A stretch of 37,593 bases of DNA from NCBI GenBank assembly GCA_937891735.1, contig CALAGR010000171.1:1-37593 (forward strand). The letters run 5' to 3'. This document shows positions 24,964-32,413 of this stretch, one piece after another. A model generated the notes under the pieces. That model searched no databases. It was not told where the DNA came from and saw only the letters and a list, made by a program, of their open reading frames with translations. The stretch comes from an uncultured Pseudomonadota bacterium. GTDB lineage: Bacteria; Myxococcota_A; UBA796; UBA9615. A program made the translations under genes and the position numbers. Position 1 is the stretch's first letter; every line of letters begins with the position of its first letter.

Positions 24964-26889
24964 TCAGGTCGCGCGCCGCCCGGTGGGCTTCAACCGGCGC
25001 CAGGGCCACAGGGAGACAAGCGCGAGGACTCCCAGCCCCGACAGCGCGATCCCCGCCCCGAGCAGCCGCGGTCGCCAGACGCAGTCCACGCCGCCGCTGC
25101 CTGCCTCCACCTCGAAGCCCAGCAGCCCCCACTTGTCCCGGGCCGCCGCGGACACGGGGTGGTCGCCGCAGGTCCAGCCGTCCACGCCGTTCTGGTTGAG
25201 CATGACCGTCGAGGGACCCACCGCGTCCCAGCTCACGTGCACCCGCTGGGCCCGGTAGCTCTCCAGTCGGGCCGTCCCCGCGCTGGCCGGGGCCGTGAGC
25301 CCCGCGCGCGAGGCGAGCCAGGCCTCACCGACGTAGGCCACCTCCTGCAGATCGTCCCCCGTGGGGCTCAGCCGGTAGCGGGGCTGGGCGCCCACCTTCA
25401 TGGGCAGATCCTCGGGGTCGTAGATCGTCGGGACCCCCCGCCGGACGTTGACGTACTTGCGCAGGTTGAGCCGGTGCGCGCCCCCCGCCGAGGTGCCGTG
25501 GATCCCCTCGGAGTACAGCGGATCGGGCGTCGGCAGGTCCTCGATGGGGTACAGGAACGAGCTCCGGTACAGGGTGCGCGAGTCCAGGGCCGCGGGGAGC
25601 TGCGCCACCAGGAGCGCCCCCAGCAGCAGGGGACCCGCCCGTCCCCCGATGGCCCCCGGGGCCCGCTCCAGGACCCGCTTCACCGCGTCGAAGCCCACCG
25701 CCGCGCACAGCGCGATGACGAGCAGGACGGGCCAGTTGAGGTAGCGCAGGGGCCCGCGCATGGAGCTGAAGAACGGCAGGTGGGTCAGGGGCCGGAAGCC
25801 ATCCAGCGGGGCGTGGGGGCCGAAGCTCAGCCACAGGAACACCACCCCGAGGGCCGCCCAGGGGGCCGCCTGCCGCCGCCGGAACGCCAGGGGCAGCCCC
25901 ACCGCGCACAGCAGCACCCCGCCCAGCCCCGGCATGAGCGTCATGTACTCCTGGATCCGCGGGTTGCCGTCGCGATCCAGCAGCGGGTTGTTGGGCACGT
26001 GGTGGAACAGGCCGTACCAGAGCTGTCCGAACGAGGCGTACCAGGCGTCCGGGTGCAGCGGGTACTCGGTGAGCTTGCGGAACCGGCCGGCGTTGAGCGC
26101 GTCCAGCATCGGCAGGAACTTGATGCCCCCTAGCAGGCCCGCCACGGCCAGGATCGCCAGGCCCCCCAGGGCCAGCGTGCCGTCCATTCGCTCCCCCGCG
26201 ACGCGCTGCTGCGCCGCCCGGAAGAGCACGTACAGACCCATCAGCAGCACCAGGATGGGCATCGCCAGCTGAAGCTGGATCGCCAGCGCCCACAGCAGCA
26301 GCGCGGCCAGCACCCACCTGCGTCGTCGCACCTCAAGGGCTCCGGGCAGCGTCCACAGCGCGAGGAGCGCGGGCACCGCGGCCAGCAGGCACACCTCGTA
26401 AAAGCCCACCGCCACCCGCGCCGGCAGCCAGCCCGACCAGGCGTACACCAGGGCCCCCGCGAAGGCCCCGGATCGGGACACGTCGAGGCCGCGCCGCAGC
26501 AGCGCGTACAGCCCCAGGGTACCGACGAGCAGGGCCAGGGCGACGTTGAGCTTCATGCCCAGCGTCTCGCCCAGCAGCACCGAGCTCAGGATGAAGGGGC
26601 TCGTGGATCCGTCGCTGGGGTGGGTGAACTGAGCAATTCCACCCGCCAGCAGGGGGTTCCACAGTGGCAGAACACCCCACTCCAACAAGGAGGTGCGCGC
26701 GTAGTGCTCGAACTTGGCGACCTCGAGCCAGTCGTGGGAGCGGTAGCTGTCCGTGCCCACCATCGCGGTGCTGGCGAAGCCCGGCGCCAGCAGGGGAGCC
26801 ATGTGCCAGAGCACCGCCACCACCAGGGCGATGCACACCCCGACCTCCCGACCGCGCTCGGTCGACAAGGCGGCGCGCATCCGCGTCAT
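24964..26889 (-). CDS. YfhO-like polytopic membrane protein
   Basis: This 641-residue protein has about 11-13 membrane helices. Loop motifs typical of the YfhO/GT-C-like family are present: GTDSYRSHDW after the first helix, and PLWNPLLAGGIAQF, the P-x-WNP-x4-G pattern of that family. A C-terminal extracytoplasmic domain (about 470-610) with small beta segments precedes the last helix, which is followed by a basic WRRLKPTGRR tail inside the cell. YfhO-type proteins are linked to glycosylation of lipoteichoic acid or lipid-linked sugars in other bacteria; the role here is inferred. The ATG overlaps the stop of the preceding GT-C-like gene (ATGA, 26886-26889). It is the last gene of the three-gene membrane operon. 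The frame is open far upstream to 28857, but that part is shadow. Confidence 0.87.
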   Translation of the reverse strand: MTRMRAALSTERGREVGVCIALVVAVLWHMAPLLAPGFASTAMVGTDSYRSHDWLEVAKFEHYARTSLLEWGVLPLWNPLLAGGIAQFTHPSDGSTSPFILSSVLLGETLGMKLNVALALLVGTLGLYALLRRGLDVSRSGAFAGALVYAWSGWLPARVAVGFYEVCLLAAVPALLALWTLPGALEVRRRRWVLAALLLWALAIQLQLAMPILVLLMGLYVLFRAAQQRVAGERMDGTLALGGLAILAVAGLLGGIKFLPMLDALNAGRFRKLTEYPLHPDAWYASFGQLWYGLFHHVPNNPLLDRDGNPRIQEYMTLMPGLGGVLLCAVGLPLAFRRRQAAPWAALGVVFLWLSFGPHAPLDGFRPLTHLPFFSSMRGPLRYLNWPVLLVIALCAAVGFDAVKRVLERAPGAIGGRAGPLLLGALLVAQLPAALDSRTLYRSSFLYPIEDLPTPDPLYSEGIHGTSAGGAHRLNLRKYVNVRRGVPTIYDPEDLPMKVGAQPRYRLSPTGDDLQEVAYVGEAWLASRAGLTAPASAGTARLESYRAQRVHVSWDAVGPSTVMLNQNGVDGWTCGDHPVSAAARDKWGLLGFEVEAGSGGVDCVWRPRLLGAGIALSGLGVLALVSLWPWRRLKPTGRRAT

Positions 26890-28841
26890 CGCGCGCCTTC
26901 GTCCCTGTCTACGCGCTCCAGCAGGGTCGCTCCGGGCAGCACCTGCACCGGCCGGTAGTTGGCGGCCAGCCACGCGTCGAGCAGCGGCACCAGATCCTTC
27001 TGGGGGATGTGGTCGATCTCGAACGTGTCGGACGACTGGAACACCCACCGGGGGTGGCTCGCGGTCAGATCCGCGATGGCCCGGCGCTGCATCTCGGGCG
27101 TCGCCGCGTCGTAGGCCCACAGGTAGCGCAGCGGCACGGCTCGGTTCGCCAGGAAGTAGAACGCCGCCTCCGACGGGTAGAACCAGATCCCGTCCTCGGC
27201 AGGGAGGGCCATGGCCCGCGTGGTGATCGCCTCCACCTGGATCGCGAGACGCGGGAGCATCCGCATGCGGCCGGTCCGACCCACCCGGATCGGCCGCTCC
27301 ACGAGGGGCGCGTCGATGGCGAGCTTGCGCCCCAGCCGCTGCTCTTCGCTGGCCGGGAAGCCGATCTCCTGCTGCGTGTCCAGGGCCACCAGCCCGATCA
27401 GGCCCAACGCGGCCACCGGGACCAGCAGCGCCTTCCCCTCGTCGGGGGCCTGCTCCCACAGGAGCGCCAGCATCACCACCGCGAGCGTCACCACCGGCAC
27501 CGCGCCGTAGAACCACAGGTGGTACAGGTCGGAGCGCCCCAGGGCACCCCGGAACAGGACCGCAGCGGCGAAGGCGGCGACGAGCAGCCCGATGGTGGCG
27601 CCCCCGGTCCGCTTGCTGGCTCCCAGGGTGCCGATGCCCAGCGCGGTCCAGATGATCAGGGGAGGCAGCGCCGCCCAGACGAGCGTCGGCGTGTCCGACG
27701 GGCCGTAGGCGCCGTAGGTGCCCGTCGCGTCCAGGAACACCCCGGCGGCGTCGGGGTAGGGGAGCGCCTGGTAGCCCAGGGTCGGCAGCACGACCATCTC
27801 CAGCGCCTGGGCGAAGTACGCGCTCAGGCCGCCCTGGAAGAACAGCGGAGTCAGACCGATCACGCCGACCGCGAGGCACGCGCCCCAGACCAGGGCGTGT
27901 CGCCTGCGGCCCGCCCGGTGCACGAGCAGCGCCACGAACGTGGACACGACCGCCACGCCGGCCACCTCGAAGGACAGCAGACCTCCGATGGCCACCAGCG
28001 CGCCCGCGAACAAGAAGGGGCGTTTGCGCTCCCCGAGCCAGCCGCTGCAGGCGGCGTGGGCCACCGCGGCGGGAAGCAGCGCCATGGCGGACCGAAGCAG
28101 CACGCCGTTCAGCGTCGGCAGGAAGGGAGGCATGACCGCCGCGATGGCGATCGCCGCGGTCGCTGCGGCCCAGGCGCCGCGTCGTGGACCCACGAGGCAG
28201 TACACGGTCCCCGCCGTCGCCAGGACCCCCAGACCGTGCAGGAACAGCACCCACATCCGCGCGGCGACGACCGTGTTGCCGGCGAGGCGCAGGAACAGGT
28301 CGAAGGGCTGGATCAGGAGCGGTCCGTAGGGGAACGCCAGATCCGCGTAGAGCACCCGTCCCGTACGCATCGCCTGCACGGCGCCCAGGTACACGCCCTC
28401 CTCCCCGAGGAACCCGAACGATCCCCAGGGGTTGGATCCGTGGATGAAGTCGGGCCGGGCGAGCACGGACAGGAACACCGTGGCGACGGCGACCCACGGC
28501 ACCCAGGGGGGCACGCCGAGCGCGGGCGCGACCTCCTCGGCGGCCTTCCGACGGCCCACCGACGGCGGTCCCCGCAGCGCGCGCCACCCTGCCCACAGCC
28601 CCAGCGGCACGAGCAGGCAGCCCAGCAGCCACGCGTTCTGCTCCTGCGCCTTGTCGTAGTTCTCCAGGACGGTGTTGGAGACGAGGCCCATCGCCCGGGC
28701 CTTGGCGAGGGCCAGTCCGCTGCGGGGGATCCCGTGCCGGACCAGCATCGCCCACACGGGCAGGGCGAGCAGCAGGCCGAGGGCTGCGCCCAGGGGGGCC
28801 AGCTTGCGCAGCATGTTCGATTCGGGATCCGCCGGGCTCAC
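26886..28841 (-). CDS. GT-C-type membrane glycosyltransferase-like protein
   Basis: The gene encodes 651 residues from GTG 28841, chosen because it overlaps the preceding stop as GTGA, the same coupling used by the next gene. ATG 28814 is an alternative. More than ten membrane helices are seen. The first large loop reads FLGEEGVYLGAVQ ... GRVLYADLAFPYGPL, which matches the acidic DExxY ... YxD ... YGPL pattern of GT-C enzymes that move sugars from polyprenyl-phosphate donors outside the inner membrane. The paired Glu (GEEG) would supply the catalytic acid. A C-terminal soluble part of about 160 residues resembles the sensor or acceptor domain of such enzymes. The acceptor is unknown; the adjacent flippase-like and YfhO-like genes suggest a lipid-linked glycan. 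Confidence 0.87.
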   Translation of the reverse strand: MSPADPESNMLRKLAPLGAALGLLLALPVWAMLVRHGIPRSGLALAKARAMGLVSNTVLENYDKAQEQNAWLLGCLLVPLGLWAGWRALRGPPSVGRRKAAEEVAPALGVPPWVPWVAVATVFLSVLARPDFIHGSNPWGSFGFLGEEGVYLGAVQAMRTGRVLYADLAFPYGPLLIQPFDLFLRLAGNTVVAARMWVLFLHGLGVLATAGTVYCLVGPRRGAWAAATAAIAIAAVMPPFLPTLNGVLLRSAMALLPAAVAHAACSGWLGERKRPFLFAGALVAIGGLLSFEVAGVAVVSTFVALLVHRAGRRRHALVWGACLAVGVIGLTPLFFQGGLSAYFAQALEMVVLPTLGYQALPYPDAAGVFLDATGTYGAYGPSDTPTLVWAALPPLIIWTALGIGTLGASKRTGGATIGLLVAAFAAAVLFRGALGRSDLYHLWFYGAVPVVTLAVVMLALLWEQAPDEGKALLVPVAALGLIGLVALDTQQEIGFPASEEQRLGRKLAIDAPLVERPIRVGRTGRMRMLPRLAIQVEAITTRAMALPAEDGIWFYPSEAAFYFLANRAVPLRYLWAYDAATPEMQRRAIADLTASHPRWVFQSSDTFEIDHIPQKDLVPLLDAWLAANYRPVQVLPGATLLERVDRDEGAR

Positions 28842-29815
28842 GACCCCAAGTGTGCACTCCGGCGCAGCCAGATGCCGAGCGCGACCCCCGATCCGACGAG
28901 CGAGATGGGGATCGCCAGGACCGCGTGGCACACCAGGGCGACGGCCAGGGCCTCGTCGGCGGGCAGGCGGAGCAGCTGGTCCAGGAGGGTCACCTGCGCC
29001 GCCTCGAACGTGCCCATGGCTCCGGGCACGTTGGGCACTCCGTAGGCCGCCGCGCCTCCCAGCGCCATCACCAGGGGCGTGGACGACGCCGGGCCGATGC
29101 CGAATCCAACGAGCACGAGCGCGTACATGGCGATGGTGGCGGTCCACTCCCCGGCGGTCCCGGCGATCACCCGAGCGAGGTCGCGTCCCCGGGGCAGGGA
29201 GCGCAGCCCGCGCGCCATGTCCGTCACGACGGTGGAGAGGCGGTTGATCAGCGCCGCGCCGGGGCCGGTCCACCGGGCGAGGAACGCCGCCGCGCGGGCT
29301 TCCGCGAGGACGAACAGGGCGAGCACGAGAGCACCCGCCACGAAGCCGGCCCACGCGACCTGCACCGCGAGCTCCAACGGGCCCGTCAGGTCCCCGGCGA
29401 TGGCCGCGAGGCCGAGCAGGGTGCCCAGGACCAGGATCTCGATGACCCGGTCGATGGCGACGGTGCCCAGGACCGTGGCGGCGGGCAGATCCTCGGCGTC
29501 CCCCAGGATCCGGGCGCGCAGCAGCTCGTCGATCCGCAGGGGCACCACGTGGGTCGCCATGCCCCCCACCAGCACCGCCTGGAGCGCCGATGCGAACCGC
29601 ACGCGCTTGGTGGGGGCGAGGATCCCGGTCCACTTCCAGGCCTTGCACGCCTGCACGGCCGCTTCGCACAGCACCGCGGGGATCAGCACCCACACCGCGA
29701 GATCGCCCAGGGGCTGCACGAAGCGCAGGCCCCCCGCCCGCTCGAACGCCCAGGAGAGCAGGGCGACGGCGACGGCGATGCCGGCCGCGCCGGCGAGCCA
29801 GACCCTGCTGCGCAT
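28838..29815 (-). CDS. Flippase-like membrane protein (LPG-synthase TM family)
   Basis: This 325-residue protein has about eight membrane helices. It has the two signature loops of the UPF0104/LPG_synthase_TM family: VPLRIDELLRARIL followed by VAIDRVIE (usual form PxRxGExxR ... vxxERxxD), and VPNVPGAMGTFEAAQ (usual form PxxPGGxGxxE). Members include the membrane part of lysyl-phosphatidylglycerol synthase and AglD-like proteins, which move or modify lipid-linked substrates. Here there is no soluble synthase domain, so a flippase-like or accessory role is more likely. It is the first gene of the coupled membrane operon. A G-run lies a few bases before the ATG. It is divergent from the radical SAM gene at 29905. 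Confidence 0.9.
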   Translation of the reverse strand: MRSRVWLAGAAGIAVAVALLSWAFERAGGLRFVQPLGDLAVWVLIPAVLCEAAVQACKAWKWTGILAPTKRVRFASALQAVLVGGMATHVVPLRIDELLRARILGDAEDLPAATVLGTVAIDRVIEILVLGTLLGLAAIAGDLTGPLELAVQVAWAGFVAGALVLALFVLAEARAAAFLARWTGPGAALINRLSTVVTDMARGLRSLPRGRDLARVIAGTAGEWTATIAMYALVLVGFGIGPASSTPLVMALGGAAAYGVPNVPGAMGTFEAAQVTLLDQLLRLPADEALAVALVCHAVLAIPISLVGSGVALGIWLRRSAHLGS

Positions 29816-29890
29816 GGGTTCCCCCTCGTCGTGCCCGCAGGCGGGTCGGGCTTGTGGTTGTTGGGATCGGCGAACGGTGGGTCCGCCGGC

Positions 29891-29896
29891 TATCGT
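29891..29896 (+). promoter_or_regulatory. Putative -10 (TATCGT) of third radical SAM gene
   Basis: TATCGT lies 8 nt before GTG 29905. There is no Shine-Dalgarno sequence in between and no clear -35. It supports GTG as the true start and a leaderless mRNA. Confidence 0.5.
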
Positions 29897-29904
29897 GACA
29901 CGCA

Positions 29905-31347
29905 GTGAGCAAGCCTTCCATTCTGCTGATCGAGCCGGGGTACATCCCCGACAGCCTCATCGAGCGCCTCGCCACCTCCACGATGCCTCCCCTGGGGATC
30001 CTGCAGGTCGCGGCGATGTTGGAGCGGCAGGGCTTTCCCTGCTACGCGCTCGACTTCTCCGTGATGCCGATGGACGGGCGCCTGCAGCGCGCGATCCAGA
30101 AGTACGACCCGGCGTTCATCGGCTTCTCCTGCACCGCGCCGTGCCTGCCCAACGTGCAGCAGATGGTCCGCGAGATCCGGGACATGGGCTGCGAAGCCAC
30201 CATCATCTGCGGCGGCTACGACGCCACGGCCCGCCCCGAGGTGTACCTGCAGCGCGGACTGGCCGACGTGGTCGTGCTCGGCGAGGGCGAATACAGCACG
30301 CCGCAGCTGGTGGAGCACTGGCCGAACGTGGACGACGTCGCCGGGCTGGCGCTGCTCAAGGACGGCGTCGTGCACCGGACCGGCGAGCCGGTGCGTATCA
30401 CGGATCTGGACGCGCTGCCCTACCCCGCGCGGCACCTCCTGGACATGAGCCTGTACAAGCTCGCGCCGGGCTACCGCCGGTCTCCCCGGGCCACCTCGGT
30501 GTTCTTCCATCGCGGGTGCCCGCACCGCTGCACGTTCTGCGACCGGACGGTGTTCGGCCAGAAGCTGACGCTGCGCTCGGCCGACTCGATCATCGAAGAG
30601 CTGCGGTACCTGGAGCGCACCTACGGGGTCACGGAGTTCCGGTTCCACGACGACCGCTTCCTGGTGCATCCCCGGCGCGCCGAGGAACTGCTCGACAAGA
30701 TGATCGCGGCGGACCTGGGATACAGCTGGTTCTGCGCCGAGCGGGTCGATCACCTCGACGCGCGCCTGCTCAAGAAGATGAAGCAGGCCGGCTGCTTCAG
30801 GATCGAGTCCGGCGTCGAGGCGGGCAGCCAGCGCGTGCTGAACATGATCAAGAAGGGCATCAAGAAGCAGGCCGCCGTGGAGGGGTTCCGCAAGGTGCGC
30901 GAGGCCGGCATCGGCGTGCTGAGCAACTTCATCCTCGGGTTCCCCACGGAGACCCCCGAGGAGATGCACGAGACCATCGACTTCTCCATCGAGCTGGACC
31001 CGGACTACGCCGCCTTCTTCATGTTCCAGCCCTACCCGGGTACGGATGTGGCGCACGAGTTCGGGCTGCCCTGGGACGACGACCACCGCCGGTTCTCGCG
31101 CCTGCCGCACCCGAGCTACACGACGCCCAACGAGACGGTCGAGAAGATCGTGGACATCGCCTACCGCCGCTTCTACCTGCACCCCACGCGGGTCTGGCGG
31201 CTGGCGAAGCAGGTGGACCACCCCGAGGACCTGCTGACGATGGGCATGGCCGCAGTCTCGATGATGCAGGGCGGCTTCGCCGGTGGCACCAACGCCCCGG
31301 CCGAGAAGCGCCGCAAGGCCGCCGCGGAGAGAACGTCGCAGCGCTGA
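29905..31347 (+). CDS. B12-binding domain radical SAM protein
   Basis: The gene encodes 480 residues from GTG 29905 (SKPSILLIEPGY). The N-terminal cobalamin-binding-like region (about 1-150) includes PPLGILQVAAMLE, ICGGYDA and VLGEGEY. The radical SAM core has C205, C209 and C212 in GCPHRCTFC, then FHDDRF, ESGVEAGSQRVL and ILGFPTETPEE. The tail contains RRFYLHPTRVWRLAKQ, a motif often seen in the BchE/HpnJ-like class. The substrate is unknown. It is separated by only 89 nt from the divergent flippase/GT-C/YfhO operon, which allows the guess that it modifies a lipid or glycan product of that operon. About 220 nt downstream there is an intrinsic terminator. Confidence 0.93.
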   Translation: MSKPSILLIEPGYIPDSLIERLATSTMPPLGILQVAAMLERQGFPCYALDFSVMPMDGRLQRAIQKYDPAFIGFSCTAPCLPNVQQMVREIRDMGCEATIICGGYDATARPEVYLQRGLADVVVLGEGEYSTPQLVEHWPNVDDVAGLALLKDGVVHRTGEPVRITDLDALPYPARHLLDMSLYKLAPGYRRSPRATSVFFHRGCPHRCTFCDRTVFGQKLTLRSADSIIEELRYLERTYGVTEFRFHDDRFLVHPRRAEELLDKMIAADLGYSWFCAERVDHLDARLLKKMKQAGCFRIESGVEAGSQRVLNMIKKGIKKQAAVEGFRKVREAGIGVLSNFILGFPTETPEEMHETIDFSIELDPDYAAFFMFQPYPGTDVAHEFGLPWDDDHRRFSRLPHPSYTTPNETVEKIVDIAYRRFYLHPTRVWRLAKQVDHPEDLLTMGMAAVSMMQGGFAGGTNAPAEKRRKAAAERTSQR

Positions 31348-31382
31348 CAGGGGCTCCCCAGCGCTGAGCGCGCGTGCGCCTC

Positions 31383-31577
31383 GCGAACGAACCCGGGGCA
31401 GCTGCGGCGTCTGGGGTCACCTTGTTCGCCGATCCGGGTGTGCGGGGACCCGGCAGCGGCGGATCCGCGAACGAACCGGCCGGTGGTGTCGCATCTCCCC
31501 GGCGCTGGTTCGGCGGCGCGGCCCCGCAAACGAACGAACCCGGTGCAGGTGCCGCAGGTCCCCCGAGCTGGTTCGCC
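31383..31577. repeat. Three degenerate 48-bp palindromic repeat units
   Basis: Units are at 31383-31430, 31467-31514 and 31530-31577. All are exactly 48 nt, open with CGAACGAAC and close with TTCGCC or TTCGGC. The ends are inverted (CGAAC/GTTCG, or CGAACC/GGTTCG in units 2 and 3), so each can fold into an imperfect hairpin. The middles are GC-rich and diverged. Unit starts are 84 and 63 nt apart. They fill most of the 349-nt gap between the radical SAM gene and the next lipoprotein gene. Confidence 0.6.
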
Positions 31578-31600
31578 ATGCCCCGGCGGATTTTGTTTTT
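31571..31600 (+). terminator. Intrinsic terminator after radical SAM gene
   Basis: TTCGCC (31572-31577) pairs with GGCGGA (31585-31590) around a 7-nt loop. TTTTGTTTTT (31591-31600) follows at once. It is the only such T-run noticed in the window. The left arm is the end of the third 48-bp repeat unit. Confidence 0.6.
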
Positions 31601-31696
31601 GCGTCGCTCGCGCTTCGCGGGTCTCCCTTCACGAACCGGGTTGACGCCCGGCCCCCGCGGACCCTGAACCGCCGCGGGAATCCTGAGGAGACGACC

Positions 31697-32398
31697 ATGC
31701 GCCGCTTCACCACCCCATCCACCATCGCCTTGATCACCCTTGCCCTCCTGGCGGGCTGCGCGACCCTGGAGTCCGAGGACGCCGACGTGCTGGACATGGA
31801 CCAGCTGGCCATGACCGTGGACGCGAGCACCCAGGGCATCGACGAGGACGCCGACCTGGACCCGGGCACCATCGACGGCGAGGAGGAGGGCGCGGCCATC
31901 ACCGATCCGTCGCCCTCGGACGACCGTCTGGAGGCCCGCCGCGCCGCGATCCGGCAGGCGGTGCTCGACCTCGCCGCCGATGAGCCCTGCGCCATTCGCG
32001 GCATCGTGGGCGGCCGGACCTTCGCCACGGAGCGGGAGGGCGCGATCGTCGATGGTGGCTTCCGAGGCCGCGCGTGGCGTCGGAGCCGTCGCCTCGTGGC
32101 CCTGGGCGCTGGCGTGTACATGGCCGACGGCGACTCCGACGGTGGCGGCTCCTTCACGGGGCTGTGGGAGAACCTGGAGGACATGCAGGGCTCGATGGAC
32201 GGCGCGTACCAGGCCCCGACCGACGCCACCGGGCTCGGCACCTTCGATGGCAGCTGGGAGCCCGAGGTGGACGTAGACGGGGACGGCATCTCCGGCGGCA
32301 ACGTCGCGGGTGTCTGGCACTCCCTCGGTGACGGCAGCCACGGCTTCTTCGTGGGCTACTACAGCCGCTGCGACCTGCCGCCAATGCATCTGAACTGA
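31697..32398 (+). CDS. Lipoprotein of unknown function
   Basis: The gene encodes 233 residues from ATG 31697, with GAGGAG 6 nt upstream. The frame is open to 31283, but the signal peptide begins at this Met. The lipobox is LAGC (Cys21). Residues about 25-75 are acidic and probably disordered (TIDGEEEGAAITDP). The C-terminal half has repeated G-x-[FWY]-x-G-x-W strands (GSFTGLW, GTFDGSW, GNVAGVW and GFFVGYY), which suggests a small up-and-down beta-barrel or meander; a single Cys pair (EPC ... RCD) could close it. No family is recognised. The next gene starts 16 nt after its stop, but from its own -10-like element. Confidence 0.82.
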   Translation: MRRFTTPSTIALITLALLAGCATLESEDADVLDMDQLAMTVDASTQGIDEDADLDPGTIDGEEEGAAITDPSPSDDRLEARRAAIRQAVLDLAADEPCAIRGIVGGRTFATEREGAIVDGGFRGRAWRRSRRLVALGAGVYMADGDSDGGGSFTGLWENLEDMQGSMDGAYQAPTDATGLGTFDGSWEPEVDVDGDGISGGNVAGVWHSLGDGSHGFFVGYYSRCDLPPMHLN

Positions 32399-32401
32399 GA
32401 C

Positions 32402-32407
32402 TACCCT
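32402..32407 (+). promoter_or_regulatory. Putative -10 (TACCCT) of membrane protein gene
   Basis: TACCCT lies 6 nt before GTG 32414, within the 15-nt gap after the lipoprotein gene. No Shine-Dalgarno sequence is present in the gap. Confidence 0.45.
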
Positions 32408-32413
32408 GAGGCG

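Noticed and set aside
31383-31577. CRISPR array
   Set aside because: Only three units, diverged in the middle, with unequal spacing and no cas genes.
31374-31667. 97-codon plus-strand frame across the 48-bp repeats
   Set aside because: It follows from the repeat units being in phase; no ribosome site, and the intrinsic terminator lies inside it.
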